64,000 nucleotides of DNA from Candidatus Enterococcus myersii (GTDB lineage Bacteria > Bacillota > Bacilli > Lactobacillales > Enterococcaceae): the NCBI RefSeq assembly GCF_017316025.1, contig NZ_JAFLVT010000008.1, positions 372,001 through 436,000 of the forward strand, read 5' to 3'. The position numbers and the translations under genes are program-made. Every line of letters starts with the position of its first letter. The stretch's first letter is position 1. Under the pieces are notes generated by a model. It was not told where the DNA came from. It saw only the letters and a list, made by a program, of their open reading frames with translations, and searched no databases. This document shows, in pieces, positions 7,611 through 17,108 of this stretch.

Positions 7611-8273
7611 ATGAAAAAACCATTTCTAATGCCGATGAGACTGCAATTTTTCGCGGAGGAAACGGCAGACGACCAAACTACTACCGAAACCACTGAAACT
7701 GAGGAAACCGCTGCAGAGGAGACCACAGAAAAGGAACTCGATAGTGAGAAAGTCGTCGAAAAACTACAGAAACGTCTTGCGAGTAAGACTGCCGCCGAAA
7801 AAGAGACCAAGACACAGCTTGACCAAGCATTAGCTCGAATCGAGGAACTAGAAAATGCTGGCAAGAAAGGTGTCAAAACTCTTTCTGATGAGGAGAAAGC
7901 GGTCAAAGCTCAAGAAGAAAAAGATGCCGAGATCGCCAAGCTGAAATCGCAAATTAAAATTGCGGAATCCACACAGCAAGCCGATGAAGTGCTTAAAGAG
8001 GCAGGTTTGGCAGTAGGGAAAGACATCTTAGCGCTAGTGGTGGCAGAAGATGACACACAAACCTTGGCTAACGTCAAAGCATTGATTACCTACACACAAG
8101 ACCAACAGGCTAAATGGGAAGTCCGCCGCAATACCGGCACGACTCCGAAGCGCACTATTAACAATCAAAACACAGTTACACAAGAACAATTTGATGCAAT
8201 GCCGTATGCACAAAAGTCAGCATTAGCATCAAGTAACCCAGAATTATTTAAAAAATTAACAGGAGGCTATTAA
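7611..8273 (+). CDS. Capsid scaffold protein (DUF4355-type)
   Basis: 220 residues from the ATG at 7611, behind GAGAAGGAGAAA. The opening with [11 protein letters not shown] is the hallmark of the DUF4355 group, followed by a very acidic Thr/Glu-rich stretch (residues 16-45) and a long predicted coiled coil (about 45-125) built of Lys/Glu heptads, then a C-terminal segment with [22 protein letters not shown]. Scaffolds of this kind template procapsid assembly and leave before DNA packaging. It is directly upstream of the capsid gene. A longer in-frame version (from 7509) would run through the terminator-like hairpin and is rejected. Confidence 0.88.
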   Translation: MKKPFLMPMRLQFFAEETADDQTTTETTETEETAAEETTEKELDSEKVVEKLQKRLASKTAAEKETKTQLDQALARIEELENAGKKGVKTLSDEEKAVKAQEEKDAEIAKLKSQIKIAESTQQADEVLKEAGLAVGKDILALVVAEDDTQTLANVKALITYTQDQQAKWEVRRNTGTTPKRTINNQNTVTQEQFDAMPYAQKSALASSNPELFKKLTGGY

Positions 8274-8274
8274 C

Positions 8275-9105
8275 ATGGCAGACACAAAAACAATGTTAGC
8301 GGATTTAGTAAATCCGGAAGTACTAGCACCAATCGTATCTTATGAGTTACAAAAAGCTTTGCGCTTTACACCATTAGCACAATTAGACGCAACTTTATCT
8401 GGTCAACCAGGTAACACGTTGACGTTCCCAGCATTTACCTACATTGGCGACGCGGCGGATGTTGGCGAAGGCGAAGCGATTCCGTTGGATAAAATCGGTA
8501 CGACTACCAAATCTGTAACGATCAAAAAAGCGGCAAAAGGTACTGAAATTACTGATGAAGCTGTTTTATCTGGTTACGGTGACCCTGTAGGCGAATCTAA
8601 CCGCCAATTGGCTATGTCTATCGCGAATAAAGTGGATGATGACTTATTAGCGGCTGCCAAAACTACTACCCAAGTAGCTACTGCACCAGCAACAGTGGCC
8701 GGTGTGCAAACTGTCTTGGACGTGTTCAATGATGAAGACGCACAAGCTTATGTATTTGTTATGAACCCAATTGATGCAGGCGCTTTGCGTGCTGATGCTA
8801 ACGCTCAGAAAATTGGTTCTGAAGTTGGTGCTAATGCGTTGATTAATGGAACATACGCTGATATCTTAGGCGCACAAATTGTCCGGTCTAAAAAGCTTGC
8901 TAAAGGTGAAGCGTTGATGTTTAAAATCGTTGCGAACCAACCAGCTTTGAAATTAGTTATGAAACGTGGTGTGCAAGTAGAGTCTGACCGCAACGTGATC
9001 AATAAGACTACAATCATCACTGCTGATGAACACTATGCAGCTTACCTTTACGATTTAACAAAAGTTGTAAAAGTAACTTTGACCGAACCAACTCCAGAAG
9101 GCTAA
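8275..9105 (+). CDS. Major capsid protein, N4-gp56-like HK97 fold
   Basis: 276 residues. The N-terminal [23 protein letters not shown], central [20 protein letters not shown] and [21 protein letters not shown] are typical of the N4-gp56 family of capsid proteins, a branch of the HK97 fold. An AGGAGG ribosome site follows directly from the scaffold stop. Codon usage is notably regular and the gene would be the most highly expressed late product. No maturation protease is seen nearby, in line with scaffold-based assembly. Confidence 0.9.
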   Translation: MADTKTMLADLVNPEVLAPIVSYELQKALRFTPLAQLDATLSGQPGNTLTFPAFTYIGDAADVGEGEAIPLDKIGTTTKSVTIKKAAKGTEITDEAVLSGYGDPVGESNRQLAMSIANKVDDDLLAAAKTTTQVATAPATVAGVQTVLDVFNDEDAQAYVFVMNPIDAGALRADANAQKIGSEVGANALINGTYADILGAQIVRSKKLAKGEALMFKIVANQPALKLVMKRGVQVESDRNVINKTTIITADEHYAAYLYDLTKVVKVTLTEPTPEG

Positions 9106-9115
9106 GGAGGATATT

Positions 9116-9274
9116 ATGGCTAAGTTTGAAGTAAAGAAAACTTTCCGAGACGTCCACACGAAAGAGTTGTATGAAAAGGGGTCTATCATCGACATGACGG
9201 TTAAACGTGCCGGTGAAGTCGAAAAGAACTTAGACCAATCCTTTTTAGAACGTGTGGACGAGAAAAAGAAGTAG
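9116..9274 (+). CDS. Small head-associated protein (52 residues)
   Basis: A short ORF with a strong AAGGAGGATATT ribosome site, located between the capsid and connector genes with tight spacing (10 bases before, 8 after). The product MAKFEVKKTFRDVHTKELYE and onward is charged, with a beta-rich start and a basic C-terminus. Small ORFs of this kind directly follow capsid genes in many siphophages and are often capsid decoration or head-tail joining factors; the role here is not shown. The position, strand and ribosome site make translation likely. Confidence 0.75.
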   Translation: MAKFEVKKTFRDVHTKELYEKGSIIDMTVKRAGEVEKNLDQSFLERVDEKKK

Positions 9275-9282
9275 GTGGTTAA

Positions 9283-9615
9283 ATGGCTACCATTGCAGAA
9301 GACGTTAAGAAGCTGTTAGGCGGTACGCAAGATGAGAAGCTAGAAGTTGTCGAACGACGTACTAAAAGTCGTCTAGCGTCCATTCTAGGCGTGTCAGAAG
9401 TGCCCGCCAGCTTTGAAACAATCGTCTATGAGGTAACGGTCAAACGATTTAATCGAATTGGTAATGAAGGTATGCAATCCTACAGCCAAGAAGGCCTATC
9501 CATGGCATTTCCAGAATCGGACTTCGCCGAATATCAAGGCGAGATTGACGACTGGCTAAACGCACAAAAAGACGAGGAAGGCGAGGTCAAACGAGGGAGG
9601 TTTCGGCTATATTGA
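9283..9615 (+). CDS. Head-tail connector (SPP1 gp15-like adaptor)
   Basis: A 110-residue, mostly helical protein; the pattern RTKSRLASILGVSEVPASFETIVYEVTVKRFNRIGNEGMQSYS with EGLS and a final DDWL is that of phage gp6/gp15-like connector proteins. These form the adaptor ring under the portal. Position right after the capsid genes and before a head-closure gene confirms it. The 3' end overlaps the next TTG start. Confidence 0.88.
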   Translation: MATIAEDVKKLLGGTQDEKLEVVERRTKSRLASILGVSEVPASFETIVYEVTVKRFNRIGNEGMQSYSQEGLSMAFPESDFAEYQGEIDDWLNAQKDEEGEVKRGRFRLY

Positions 9616-9929
9616 GATACGACACGAAAGTATTGTTTATCAAAAACAGCGAAGGCTCCCACTACGACCCGGAACCTGGCGTGTGGATTGAGGACGAACC
9701 CACCGTTACCGCTACCGATGCTAATGTGACTGACCTTGGCACTAACAGAAGTGTGGCTTTATTCGGGAGTATTAAGCAAGGGGCTGTTGTTATCAGGACA
9801 CAGCCTTTATTTATTATTCCGAAATGGGACAACATCGAAATTGATGGCAAGAGTTATCAACTAACCACCGCCAGACAGCCGCTTGAACGGAATACGTTGA
9901 TTGTGGAAGAGGTGGTCAAAGGTGGCTAG
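9612..9929 (+). CDS. Head closure protein (SPP1 gp16-like)
   Basis: A 105-residue beta-rich protein beginning at a TTG that overlaps the previous stop by four bases (ribosome site GAGGTTTCGG inside the upstream gene). The central part (LFGSIKQGAVVIRTQPLF followed by KSYQLTTARQ) resembles stopper/head-closure proteins that seal the portal channel after packaging. The gene order connector - closure - gp10-like - tail completion supports this. Confidence 0.8.
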   Translation: MRYDTKVLFIKNSEGSHYDPEPGVWIEDEPTVTATDANVTDLGTNRSVALFGSIKQGAVVIRTQPLFIIPKWDNIEIDGKSYQLTTARQPLERNTLIVEEVVKGG

Positions 9930-10299
9930 GTCTATCCAGATTAAAGGTATCGACAAGCTCCAAAAGAAATTGCGGAAGAATGCCACAATGGCTGATGTTA
10001 AGACGGTTGTAAAAACGAATACAGCAGAATTAACTGGAGCTATGCAAAGAGAAAGCCAGACGGTACTTACAGGGCACATGGAAGGCGGAAAATTTGTTAA
10101 GCCTACCGGGGCTACAAAAAGAAGTATTGTCATGGAAATTGCTGACGGAGGACTTACAGGTAAAACCGGGCCTCATACTGAGTATTCCCCTTATTTAATT
10201 TATGGAACTCGGTTTATGGCAAAACGGGATTTCTTCACTCCTCCATTAAACAGGCAAAAAGCTAAGTTTAAATCTGATATGGGGAGGTTGGTTAAATGA
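9922..10299 (+). CDS. HK97 gp10-family tail-completion protein
   Basis: 125 residues from a GTG at 9922, with GAGGTGG six bases upstream; the gene overlaps the previous one by eight bases. The opening [18 protein letters not shown] and a C-terminal [22 protein letters not shown] are the HK97 gp10/tail-completion signature. The protein helps join head and tail. A start at 9901 is possible but lacks a ribosome site. Confidence 0.88.
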   Translation: MARSIQIKGIDKLQKKLRKNATMADVKTVVKTNTAELTGAMQRESQTVLTGHMEGGKFVKPTGATKRSIVMEIADGGLTGKTGPHTEYSPYLIYGTRFMAKRDFFTPPLNRQKAKFKSDMGRLVK

Positions 10300-10685
10300 T
10301 TAAAACACGCGACCAATCACTCTTTGATGAGATGTTTAAACAGTGCCAAGCGTTAGGCTATGCGGTCTATGACTACAAGCCGATGGACGATGTGCCTTAT
10401 CCGTTTGTAGAGCTAGAAGACAGCCAAACCGTCCACAAGGCTAATAAAACGGATATTAAAGGCTCCGTCATCCTTACGCTTTCCGTTTGGGGGCTTCAAA
10501 AGAAACGCAAGCAGGTGTCGGATATGGCATCCGCTATTTTTAACTCTGCTTTGCGATTAAACGCTACAGAAGGCTATTTCTGGGCGCTTAACGTACAAGC
10601 TAGTGGAATTACATTAAGAGACGATACAAGCACGAATACGCCTTTAAAACGGGCGATAATCACGCTTGAATTTAACGTACAATAG
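10296..10685 (+). CDS. Tail terminator/completion protein (SPP1 gp17-like)
   Basis: A 129-residue protein overlapping the gp10-like gene by four bases. The pattern [21 protein letters not shown] plus [10 protein letters not shown] matches the small tail-completion proteins that cap the tail tube end facing the head. It lies immediately before the tube protein gene, which is the standard place. Confidence 0.85.
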   Translation: MIKTRDQSLFDEMFKQCQALGYAVYDYKPMDDVPYPFVELEDSQTVHKANKTDIKGSVILTLSVWGLQKKRKQVSDMASAIFNSALRLNATEGYFWALNVQASGITLRDDTSTNTPLKRAIITLEFNVQ

Positions 10686-10698
10686 GAGGAATACAAAC

Positions 10699-11217
10699 AT
10701 GGCAGAAGCAGCAAAAGGTATTGACGTCATTTTGCTTTTTCGTTTGCTAGAAGATGCAACGAAGGAAGCGGCGTTTAAATTAGCTTTCCAAACAGAACAT
10801 GAAAATACGAAATCTAAGGATAGTGACAGCGTGGCAACTAAAGATGGTCCTATCCGTACTCCGGGTGCTTTGGAGTTTGACTTTTCCGCTACGTCTATCT
10901 TGTCTATCAACGATCCATATGTTGATAAACTGGAAGGTGCTCTGGATGACGATAAACTCATCGAAATCTGGGAAATTAACCGTGCTGAAAAAGGCACGGG
11001 AGAAGATGCGGACAAATACAAAGCTACGTACTACCAAGGGTATGTAACATCCTTTGGCAAAAACACGAATGCCGAAGATAGCGTAGAATTGTCGCTTGAA
11101 TTTGGTATCAACGGTAAGGGTGCTAAAGGATATGCTACATTGTCTGCAGACCAAGAAGAAGTGGTGCAATATGTATTTAAAGACACCGTGAAAGAAACAG
11201 TAACACCAGAAGGTTGA
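10699..11217 (+). CDS. Major tail tube protein, TP901-1 family
   Basis: 172 residues from the ATG at 10699, behind AGGAGGAATACAAAC. MAEAAKGIDVILLFRLLED, DGPIRTPGALEFDFSATS and the acidic C-terminal half are typical of the TP901-1-type major tail protein, which polymerises into the tail tube. A bidirectional-looking terminator follows, so the gene is probably expressed above the rest of the tail genes. Confidence 0.92.
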   Translation: MAEAAKGIDVILLFRLLEDATKEAAFKLAFQTEHENTKSKDSDSVATKDGPIRTPGALEFDFSATSILSINDPYVDKLEGALDDDKLIEIWEINRAEKGTGEDADKYKATYYQGYVTSFGKNTNAEDSVELSLEFGINGKGAKGYATLSADQEEVVQYVFKDTVKETVTPEG

Positions 11218-11223
11218 GTTATT

Positions 11224-11254
11224 AAGGGTTAGCGATGCTAGCCCTTTTTATTTT
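11224..11254 (+). terminator. Terminator after the tail tube gene
   Basis: Ten pairs (11224-11233/11237-11246, one G-U) with a GAT loop and a run of Ts. It separates the highly expressed tube gene from the chaperone and tape measure genes. Confidence 0.75.
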
Positions 11255-11277
11255 TGTCAAATTAGGAGGAAAACATA

Positions 11278-11619
11278 ATGGAATTAACAATTAACGATAA
11301 AGATTACCAATTTGTCTACGGCTACGGATTTTTAAAAGAGCTAAATAAACGCAACAAGATTACTGCGCAAGGTATTGCGATTAATGCTGGAATTGAAGCT
11401 GTCGCAACGAACTTAGCTAGTGGAGATATTGAAACACTAATTGATGTGTTGCGAATCGCAAACTCTACTGAAACTCCACGAGTAAGCGAAAAAGCATTAG
11501 CTGAATATGTGGAAGAAAACGGAGCGGATGAACTCTTTGATGAAGTATTCGACGAATTAAAAAAGTCGGCGTTTACCTCGAAGAAAGTGACGAAAATCTT
11601 GGAACAAATGGAAGCTTAA
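11278..11619 (+). CDS. Tail assembly chaperone, short product (gpG-like)
   Basis: A 113-residue protein starting MELTINDKDYQFVYGYGFLKELNK, the Phage_TAC_12 type tail chaperone; an AGGAGGAAAACATA ribosome site precedes it. It keeps the tape measure protein soluble until the tube forms around it. Close to the 3' end is a slippery heptamer A-AAA-AAG (11559-11565) in the correct phase, so a fraction of ribosomes shifts back one base into the frame of the following ORF, giving a longer gpGT-like form. Same strand and directly upstream of the tape measure gene, as expected. Confidence 0.9.
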   Translation: MELTINDKDYQFVYGYGFLKELNKRNKITAQGIAINAGIEAVATNLASGDIETLIDVLRIANSTETPRVSEKALAEYVEENGADELFDEVFDELKKSAFTSKKVTKILEQMEA

Positions 11620-11969
11620 AGCCGGAACAAACGTTTGAAGAAATCTACGAAGAAATTCAACTGAATTGTATTCGATATTTTGGGATTACTGATTTTTTGA
11701 TGATTAAAAGAATGACTATCGAAGAATACCGAATTCGTATGAAAGCGTACAGCCTTAGACAGTTAGATGAAGAGTATAAATTGCATAAACTAGCATGGCA
11801 AATAAATCAAGCACAAGCTGCAGATAAAAAAGGTAAAGCAATATACCGACGTTTTGATGACTTCTTTAATTTTAAAAAAATGGAGCAGCGTATTTTAGGA
11901 ACAAGACCCGAAGACAAAGTTTTGAAAGATAAAAGCCTGAATGACATGATGCTCAAATCAAACAAGTAG
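11565..11969 (+). CDS. Frameshift extension of the tail chaperone (gpT part)
   Basis: The -1 frame is open from the slippery site to 11969 and encodes 134 residues (VGVYLEESDENLGTNG and onward, ending LMIKRMTIEEYRIRMKAYSL, then a basic helical tail). After a -1 shift at 11559-11565 the fusion would be about 230 residues. The only in-frame start (TTG/ATG at 11697/11700) has no ribosome site, which argues for production through frameshifting, the rule for this gene pair in siphophages. Confidence 0.85.
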   Translation, partial: VGVYLEESDENLGTNGSLKPEQTFEEIYEEIQLNCIRYFGITDFLMIKRMTIEEYRIRMKAYSLRQLDEEYKLHKLAWQINQAQAADKKGKAIYRRFDDFFNFKKMEQRILGTRPEDKVLKDKSLNDMMLKSNK

Positions 11970-11985
11970 GAAAGGAGGGTGATTT

Positions 11986-14900
11986 ATGGAAAGTTATAGT
12001 GTAGAAGCTGTCCTTTCTGCTGTTGATAAAGGTTTTTCCAGTTCTATGCGAGGCGCAGAACGTTCTTTAGGTGGGCTGCAATCTGCTGCAGGTAAATCCA
12101 CTGCGTCAATTGGTAAAATCGCTACCGGAATTGGTGTTTTTAAAGCTGTTAGTGCAGCAGGTAGTTTTGTTACTAATGCTATTTCTGGCTTATCCGGAGA
12201 ACTAGCTCAAGGTTCGAAAACTTGGAAAACTTATACTGGTAACATGGAAAATTTGGGCAAAAGCAAAAAGGAAATTTCTTCTGTTAAAAAAGAATTAATG
12301 GATTATGCTACTCAAACTATCTATTCTGCTTCTGACATGGCTACGACTTATAGTCAATTAACAGCAGTGGGTATTAAAGGTTCTAATCAATTAGTTAAAG
12401 GTTTTGGTGGTTTAGCAGCAGCGGCAGAGAATCCCAAACAAGCCATGAAGACATTGAGTCAACAAGCGACACAAATGGCAGCTAAACCAACCGTACAATG
12501 GCAAGATTTTAAACTGATGTTGGAACAAACACCGGCTGGTATTGCGGCTGTTGCAAAAGAAATGGGTATGTCTACTGCCGAAATGGTAAAATCTGTTCAA
12601 GATGGAACAATTAAAACAGAAGATTTCTTCAACGCCGTAAAAAAGGTAGGGACGAACAAAGCGTTTTCCAAAATGGCTACGCAGTATAAATCTGTCGATG
12701 AAGCTATGGATGGGTTACAGGAAACCATTACAAATAAACTTCAACCTGCCTATGATAAATTTTCACAATTTGCAATAGACGGGATAGAAAAAGTAATTGA
12801 GGTTGTCGACAAATTAAATTTTGACAAATGGATTGGCGATATTAATTCAGTTGATGATTTAGTCCAAAAAGTAATGCCGACGCTTGTTAAATTCGGTTCG
12901 GTTTTAGGAGCTGGTATTTTAGCTTCCGGTTCAGCTCCGTTTTTAGAAAAAATGCCCAGCATATTTTCTAGCATGGCTGATAAGGGTGGTTTAGCTGCTA
13001 AATCAATTGGTGACATAGCAGGTAGAGCAAAAGAGTTAAGTGGTAAAGCTAACTTGACTAACTTTGCAAAAGGATTTGAAACCGCTAGAAGTAAGCTGGG
13101 TGGTTTTAAAATCGGAATGTTGGACGTAGGAGAAGTTTTCGATAATGTTGACAATACTATTCTAAAAACAAGTAGCAAATTGATTAGCTTAAGCGATGAA
13201 TTTCCTGAATTAGGTAAAGCGGCCAGTATCGCTGGGAAAAGCTTTGGCGGAATCTCCACCGGTCTTGAGACGGCAACAAGTGTAGGAACAACTGTCTTAA
13301 GTGGATTTATGAGCTCGATTACTTCGATTGTTGGTATTGCTCTTAGATTAGTAGCTCCTGCCGCTATTATTGGCGTAGTCTTAGCAGGTTTTGGTTTAGC
13401 AATGGACCAATTCGGAACTCAAATTAATAGCTTTATTCAAGACGTGGCTGTCAAGGGACCACAAGTTATCAGTGGTTTTGCTGATGGTATTATCTCAAAT
13501 CTACCCCGTTTGATTGCTTTAGGGTCTGAAATGGTGACCAATCTATTAAATGCTATTGCTGCTAATATTCCAGTAATTTTAACCAAAGGTGTGGAGATTG
13601 TAGTTACGCTTATTCAAGGTGTGTCTGATGCTATTCCACAACTAATTCCAGCGGCCTTAAACGTAGTAACCGCATTATTGAATGGGATTATTTCAAATGC
13701 GCCTAAGCTCCTAATGGCTGGTATGAACTTGTTATTAAGTTTAGTAGATGGAATCGTTCAAAACCTGCCGTTAATTATGCAATCGGCAGTATCCATTATC
13801 GTTAACTTAGTTACAACGATAGTTAGTTATTTACCACAAATTTTAAGTGTTGGATTCCAAATTCTCATGACTTTAGTAACGGGAATTATTAAAATGCTAC
13901 CCGTTTTAATTCCTGTTGCTGTACAAGCTATTACGACGCTTATAGATGGTTTTGTTTCTATGCTTCCGGTAATCATCGATATGGCCTTAACACTCGTTCA
14001 AACGCTATTAGAAGGGCTTGTAAATAACCTACCGATGATTTTAGAAGGTGCAGTTCAAATTATTCAAGCCTTGGTTCAAGGTTTGGTGGATAGTTTGCCA
14101 CAAATTATATCTATGGGAATCCAAATAATTATCATGCTTGTTACATCAATTATTCAAATGCTGCCAAGCATTCTATCTGCAGGTTGGGAAATTGTAAAAT
14201 CGCTTGCGACTGGTATTTTGGAGGCAATACCAAGCGTGTTACAAGGTGCATGGGATGGAATCAAAAACGGTTTTGGCAGTCTTTGGGATACCATTACTGG
14301 AAAATCTAAAGATACGAGTGCAAAAACCGCTGCGGATATGAGTGCCGCAACGTCGTCAATGCAAACTAGTTTAGATACATTTGCTAGTGGAGCGACTGCT
14401 AGTTTGTCAGGTCTGAATACAAATGCTAGCGGAATTACTGGAGATTTATCAAGTAATGTTATTGGTGACTTTGGTACGATGGCTAGCAGGAGTGGTGCTT
14501 ATGCAACTGATTTAGAGGGGAATGTAGTAGATGCTACAAACTCATTAAGCAAGCTTGGGTCAGTTGATGTAAAGACGTTACAATCGAATGCAATTGATTC
14601 ATTCGGAAATATGAAATCAAAAGGCTCAAGTTCTGTACAATCATTAGAAGCGTCTGTAACAAGTTCTTCTAGCAAAGCGTCGTCAACCGCTACAAATAAC
14701 TATAACAAGATGGCAACTGGCGTTAACCAGTCAATGTCTAAAATAAACACAAATACTACTAATTCATTGAATAAAATCAATAGCACTGCAAATAGTTCAA
14801 TGTCTAAGTTTAATTCTGTAATAAGAAGTGGATTTAATTCTGTACAGTCAACTACTAGAAGTGCTATGAATTCAGTTTCAAATACTGTTTCATCCGGTAT

Positions 14901-15477
14901 GGCTAGAGCTGTATCTATCGCTGCTTCAAGAGCCAATTCATTAGCAAGTGTTTTTCGCGGACTACATGGTTCAATGTATTCATCAGGCGTGTATGCAATG
15001 AGCGGTTTAGCAAGCGGTATTAATGCTGGCGCTGGAAGTGCAATAGCAGCAGCAAACAGTGTAGCTAATCGTGTTGCTTCAACTATTAACCGAGCGCTTA
15101 AAATTCATTCTCCATCTCGTGTGACAGAGGAGTCTGGGGAATTTACTACTGAAGGTCTTGAAGTTGGGATGTTAAACCGTCTTAGAAATGTGGCGAATGC
15201 AGCTCGAAGTGTAGCACAAACAGTCACAGATAATCTATCCATGCAGTCTAGATTTGACAGTGAACTGGCTTTTTCTGGTTCACCTTATAATTTAAACTTG
15301 AATACAAGCAGAAACAGAGTGGATCAAAATGTTAGCGATATGAACACAAGACCTATTCGAATTACACTTATTTCAGAACTAGATGGACGAGTGATTGCGC
15401 AAGGCACTACTCCATATATCGATGCGGAAATGCAAAAAAGAAATATACGATTAAGCAGATTATCGGGTGACCGTTAG
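11986..15477 (+). CDS. Tail tape measure protein
   Basis: 1163 residues; its length sets the tail length. The N-terminal part (SYSVEAVLSAVDKGFSSSMRG) and QTPAGIAAVAKEMG belong to the tape measure domain family. Residues of about 490-765 contain a dozen copies of a roughly 22-residue hydrophobic helical unit with the pattern N-L-P-x-I-I, probable membrane-interacting helices. Residues 770-1000 are Ser/Asn/Thr-rich and low in complexity, and the C-terminal part holds HSPSRVTEESGEFTTEGLEVGM, the conserved ending of many tape measures. AAAGGAGGGTG precedes the ATG. The gene is full-length with no break. Confidence 0.95.
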   Translation: MESYSVEAVLSAVDKGFSSSMRGAERSLGGLQSAAGKSTASIGKIATGIGVFKAVSAAGSFVTNAISGLSGELAQGSKTWKTYTGNMENLGKSKKEISSVKKELMDYATQTIYSASDMATTYSQLTAVGIKGSNQLVKGFGGLAAAAENPKQAMKTLSQQATQMAAKPTVQWQDFKLMLEQTPAGIAAVAKEMGMSTAEMVKSVQDGTIKTEDFFNAVKKVGTNKAFSKMATQYKSVDEAMDGLQETITNKLQPAYDKFSQFAIDGIEKVIEVVDKLNFDKWIGDINSVDDLVQKVMPTLVKFGSVLGAGILASGSAPFLEKMPSIFSSMADKGGLAAKSIGDIAGRAKELSGKANLTNFAKGFETARSKLGGFKIGMLDVGEVFDNVDNTILKTSSKLISLSDEFPELGKAASIAGKSFGGISTGLETATSVGTTVLSGFMSSITSIVGIALRLVAPAAIIGVVLAGFGLAMDQFGTQINSFIQDVAVKGPQVISGFADGIISNLPRLIALGSEMVTNLLNAIAANIPVILTKGVEIVVTLIQGVSDAIPQLIPAALNVVTALLNGIISNAPKLLMAGMNLLLSLVDGIVQNLPLIMQSAVSIIVNLVTTIVSYLPQILSVGFQILMTLVTGIIKMLPVLIPVAVQAITTLIDGFVSMLPVIIDMALTLVQTLLEGLVNNLPMILEGAVQIIQALVQGLVDSLPQIISMGIQIIIMLVTSIIQMLPSILSAGWEIVKSLATGILEAIPSVLQGAWDGIKNGFGSLWDTITGKSKDTSAKTAADMSAATSSMQTSLDTFASGATASLSGLNTNASGITGDLSSNVIGDFGTMASRSGAYATDLEGNVVDATNSLSKLGSVDVKTLQSNAIDSFGNMKSKGSSSVQSLEASVTSSSSKASSTATNNYNKMATGVNQSMSKINTNTTNSLNKINSTANSSMSKFNSVIRSGFNSVQSTTRSAMNSVSNTVSSGMARAVSIAASRANSLASVFRGLHGSMYSSGVYAMSGLASGINAGAGSAIAAANSVANRVASTINRALKIHSPSRVTEESGEFTTEGLEVGMLNRLRNVANAARSVAQTVTDNLSMQSRFDSELAFSGSPYNLNLNTSRNRVDQNVSDMNTRPIRITLISELDGRVIAQGTTPYIDAEMQKRNIRLSRLSGDR

Positions 15478-15500
15478 TCTGCTTTTTTAGGTGGTGCAAA

Positions 15501-17105
15501 ATGTACAATTTTAAAGATACAAATGATAAAAAAATTGCTGAGGCATCGCTTCCAGCAGAAGCCATGAACTGGGATGGTGTGTTTTTAGAAAAAATAATTC
15601 CTGGTTATAGAACATTGGCAATTGAAGGTAGAGAAATAGCAAATACAGAATTTAAGACTACAGAAATTGATGCCTTTGATGGTTCTATGGTAGTCACCAA
15701 AAAGAATAGCTCTAGAATTATTACTGTATTTTATCAACTTATTTCAAAAAATAATGCTGAATTTAGAGAACGATTTAATAAATTAAATACGATATTAAGT
15801 AAAAAAGAAGCTAAGTTTTATTTCAACGATGAAGCAGATAAATATTTTGTGGGAATTAAATCGAATGCAACGCAGGTTCCTACTGGTCGTAATTCTATTA
15901 CTTCTAGCTATGATATTTACTGTGCCGACCCTTACAAATATTCTGTTATTCCAAAGCAACTACAAGCTAATCTGGATGAAGGAATCTTGAAAATGCAGGT
16001 AAATAATGAAGGGGCAGAAACCGCAGAATTATCATTTGAAGCAACGATGACAAGTGACAATGGTTTTCTTGGGGCAGTTGGGCCTTTGGGCGCGATGGAA
16101 TTTGGGAGTATAGAAGAGCTGGATGGTCACAATTATCAAAAAACAGATATTGTCGCTAAAAACAGCTTGCGTCCAGGTGGCCAGTCTAATTGGGAATTGA
16201 ACAGCGCTAAAGCTGGAACGGTCTATCCAATTGCAGTTTCCGGAATACCTAATAGATTTGGTGAAGGCTCATTTAAATGGAATGTCGGTTCTGAAGGGCC
16301 TGAACCTGTTTATCCAGCAAACACTGCTGCGTGTTGGGTTGGGCCGACACTTTATAGAGATATTCCTAAAAATAGCAACAATGATAATACAAAGAACTTT
16401 GAAGCGATTTGGCGCTGTAACTTTAAAACCACAAAAGTTAAAGAAGCAATTCGAGAAGAATTTAATCTGATGAGTGGGAATAAAGTTGTAGCATCGATTG
16501 TTTTGCGTGATAGCATGCAAGAGAAGATAGAAGGCAAGTTTGAATTAGCGGTAATGTTGCCGGACGGCACAAAGTTTCGACAAGACGGCACGATTGATTT
16601 AAAGAAAGCGACAGGCTCTTGGTATGATGTTCGAATTTCAAGAATTGGTCCCAAAGTTACTTTCCGAATCTCTCAAATCAAAAAACTGGGTTCTGGTGAC
16701 GAAGTGGCCCAGTCAAATTGGCAGTATCAAAAAATGTTTACATTAACTGATTTTGAAAATGTCCCAATTACAGGCACGACATATTGGCCACATACAAAGT
16801 ATTTGAACGCCGCAGTGCCACCATTAAATTCTAAAAAAGAAAGTATTACTAATTTTGTGTTTCGTTGGATTAATGTTGACAAGTGGTCAGATGACCCAAA
16901 CCGCTACTCAACTGGAGATGTACTTGCTTATGATGGCACGACTGGTAAATTCTACGTTAACGAAGTGCTGTCTATGAATGATATTATTATCGGCTCAACT
17001 GATTTAAAAATCCCACCAGGTTCTTGGAACGTTGAATTTCATTATTCTAATTTCGGAAAAGCTCCACCCAATATTGTGGGGACATTGAGAGAGAGGTGGC
17101 TATAA
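15501..17105 (+). CDS. Distal tail protein (Dit), enlarged
   Basis: 534 residues. The N-terminal 150 residues (FLEKIIPGYRTLAIEGREI, SYDIYCADPYKYS) form the SPP1 gp19.1/Dit domain that builds the hub at the tube end. A classical Dit is about 250 residues; here the remaining roughly 350 residues carry a beta-rich insertion (about 190-450) that probably is a carbohydrate-binding module of the kind found in evolved Dits. It lies between tape measure and the tail endopeptidase as expected. The start uses GGTGGTGCAAA as ribosome site. Confidence 0.88.
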   Translation: MYNFKDTNDKKIAEASLPAEAMNWDGVFLEKIIPGYRTLAIEGREIANTEFKTTEIDAFDGSMVVTKKNSSRIITVFYQLISKNNAEFRERFNKLNTILSKKEAKFYFNDEADKYFVGIKSNATQVPTGRNSITSSYDIYCADPYKYSVIPKQLQANLDEGILKMQVNNEGAETAELSFEATMTSDNGFLGAVGPLGAMEFGSIEELDGHNYQKTDIVAKNSLRPGGQSNWELNSAKAGTVYPIAVSGIPNRFGEGSFKWNVGSEGPEPVYPANTAACWVGPTLYRDIPKNSNNDNTKNFEAIWRCNFKTTKVKEAIREEFNLMSGNKVVASIVLRDSMQEKIEGKFELAVMLPDGTKFRQDGTIDLKKATGSWYDVRISRIGPKVTFRISQIKKLGSGDEVAQSNWQYQKMFTLTDFENVPITGTTYWPHTKYLNAAVPPLNSKKESITNFVFRWINVDKWSDDPNRYSTGDVLAYDGTTGKFYVNEVLSMNDIIIGSTDLKIPPGSWNVEFHYSNFGKAPPNIVGTLRERWL

Positions 17106-17108
17106 TTC

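Noticed and set aside
11697..11969. Independent gene for the second tail chaperone
   Set aside because: No ribosome site at the TTG/ATG, while the -1 frame is continuously open from the slippery heptamer; a frameshift extension explains it better.
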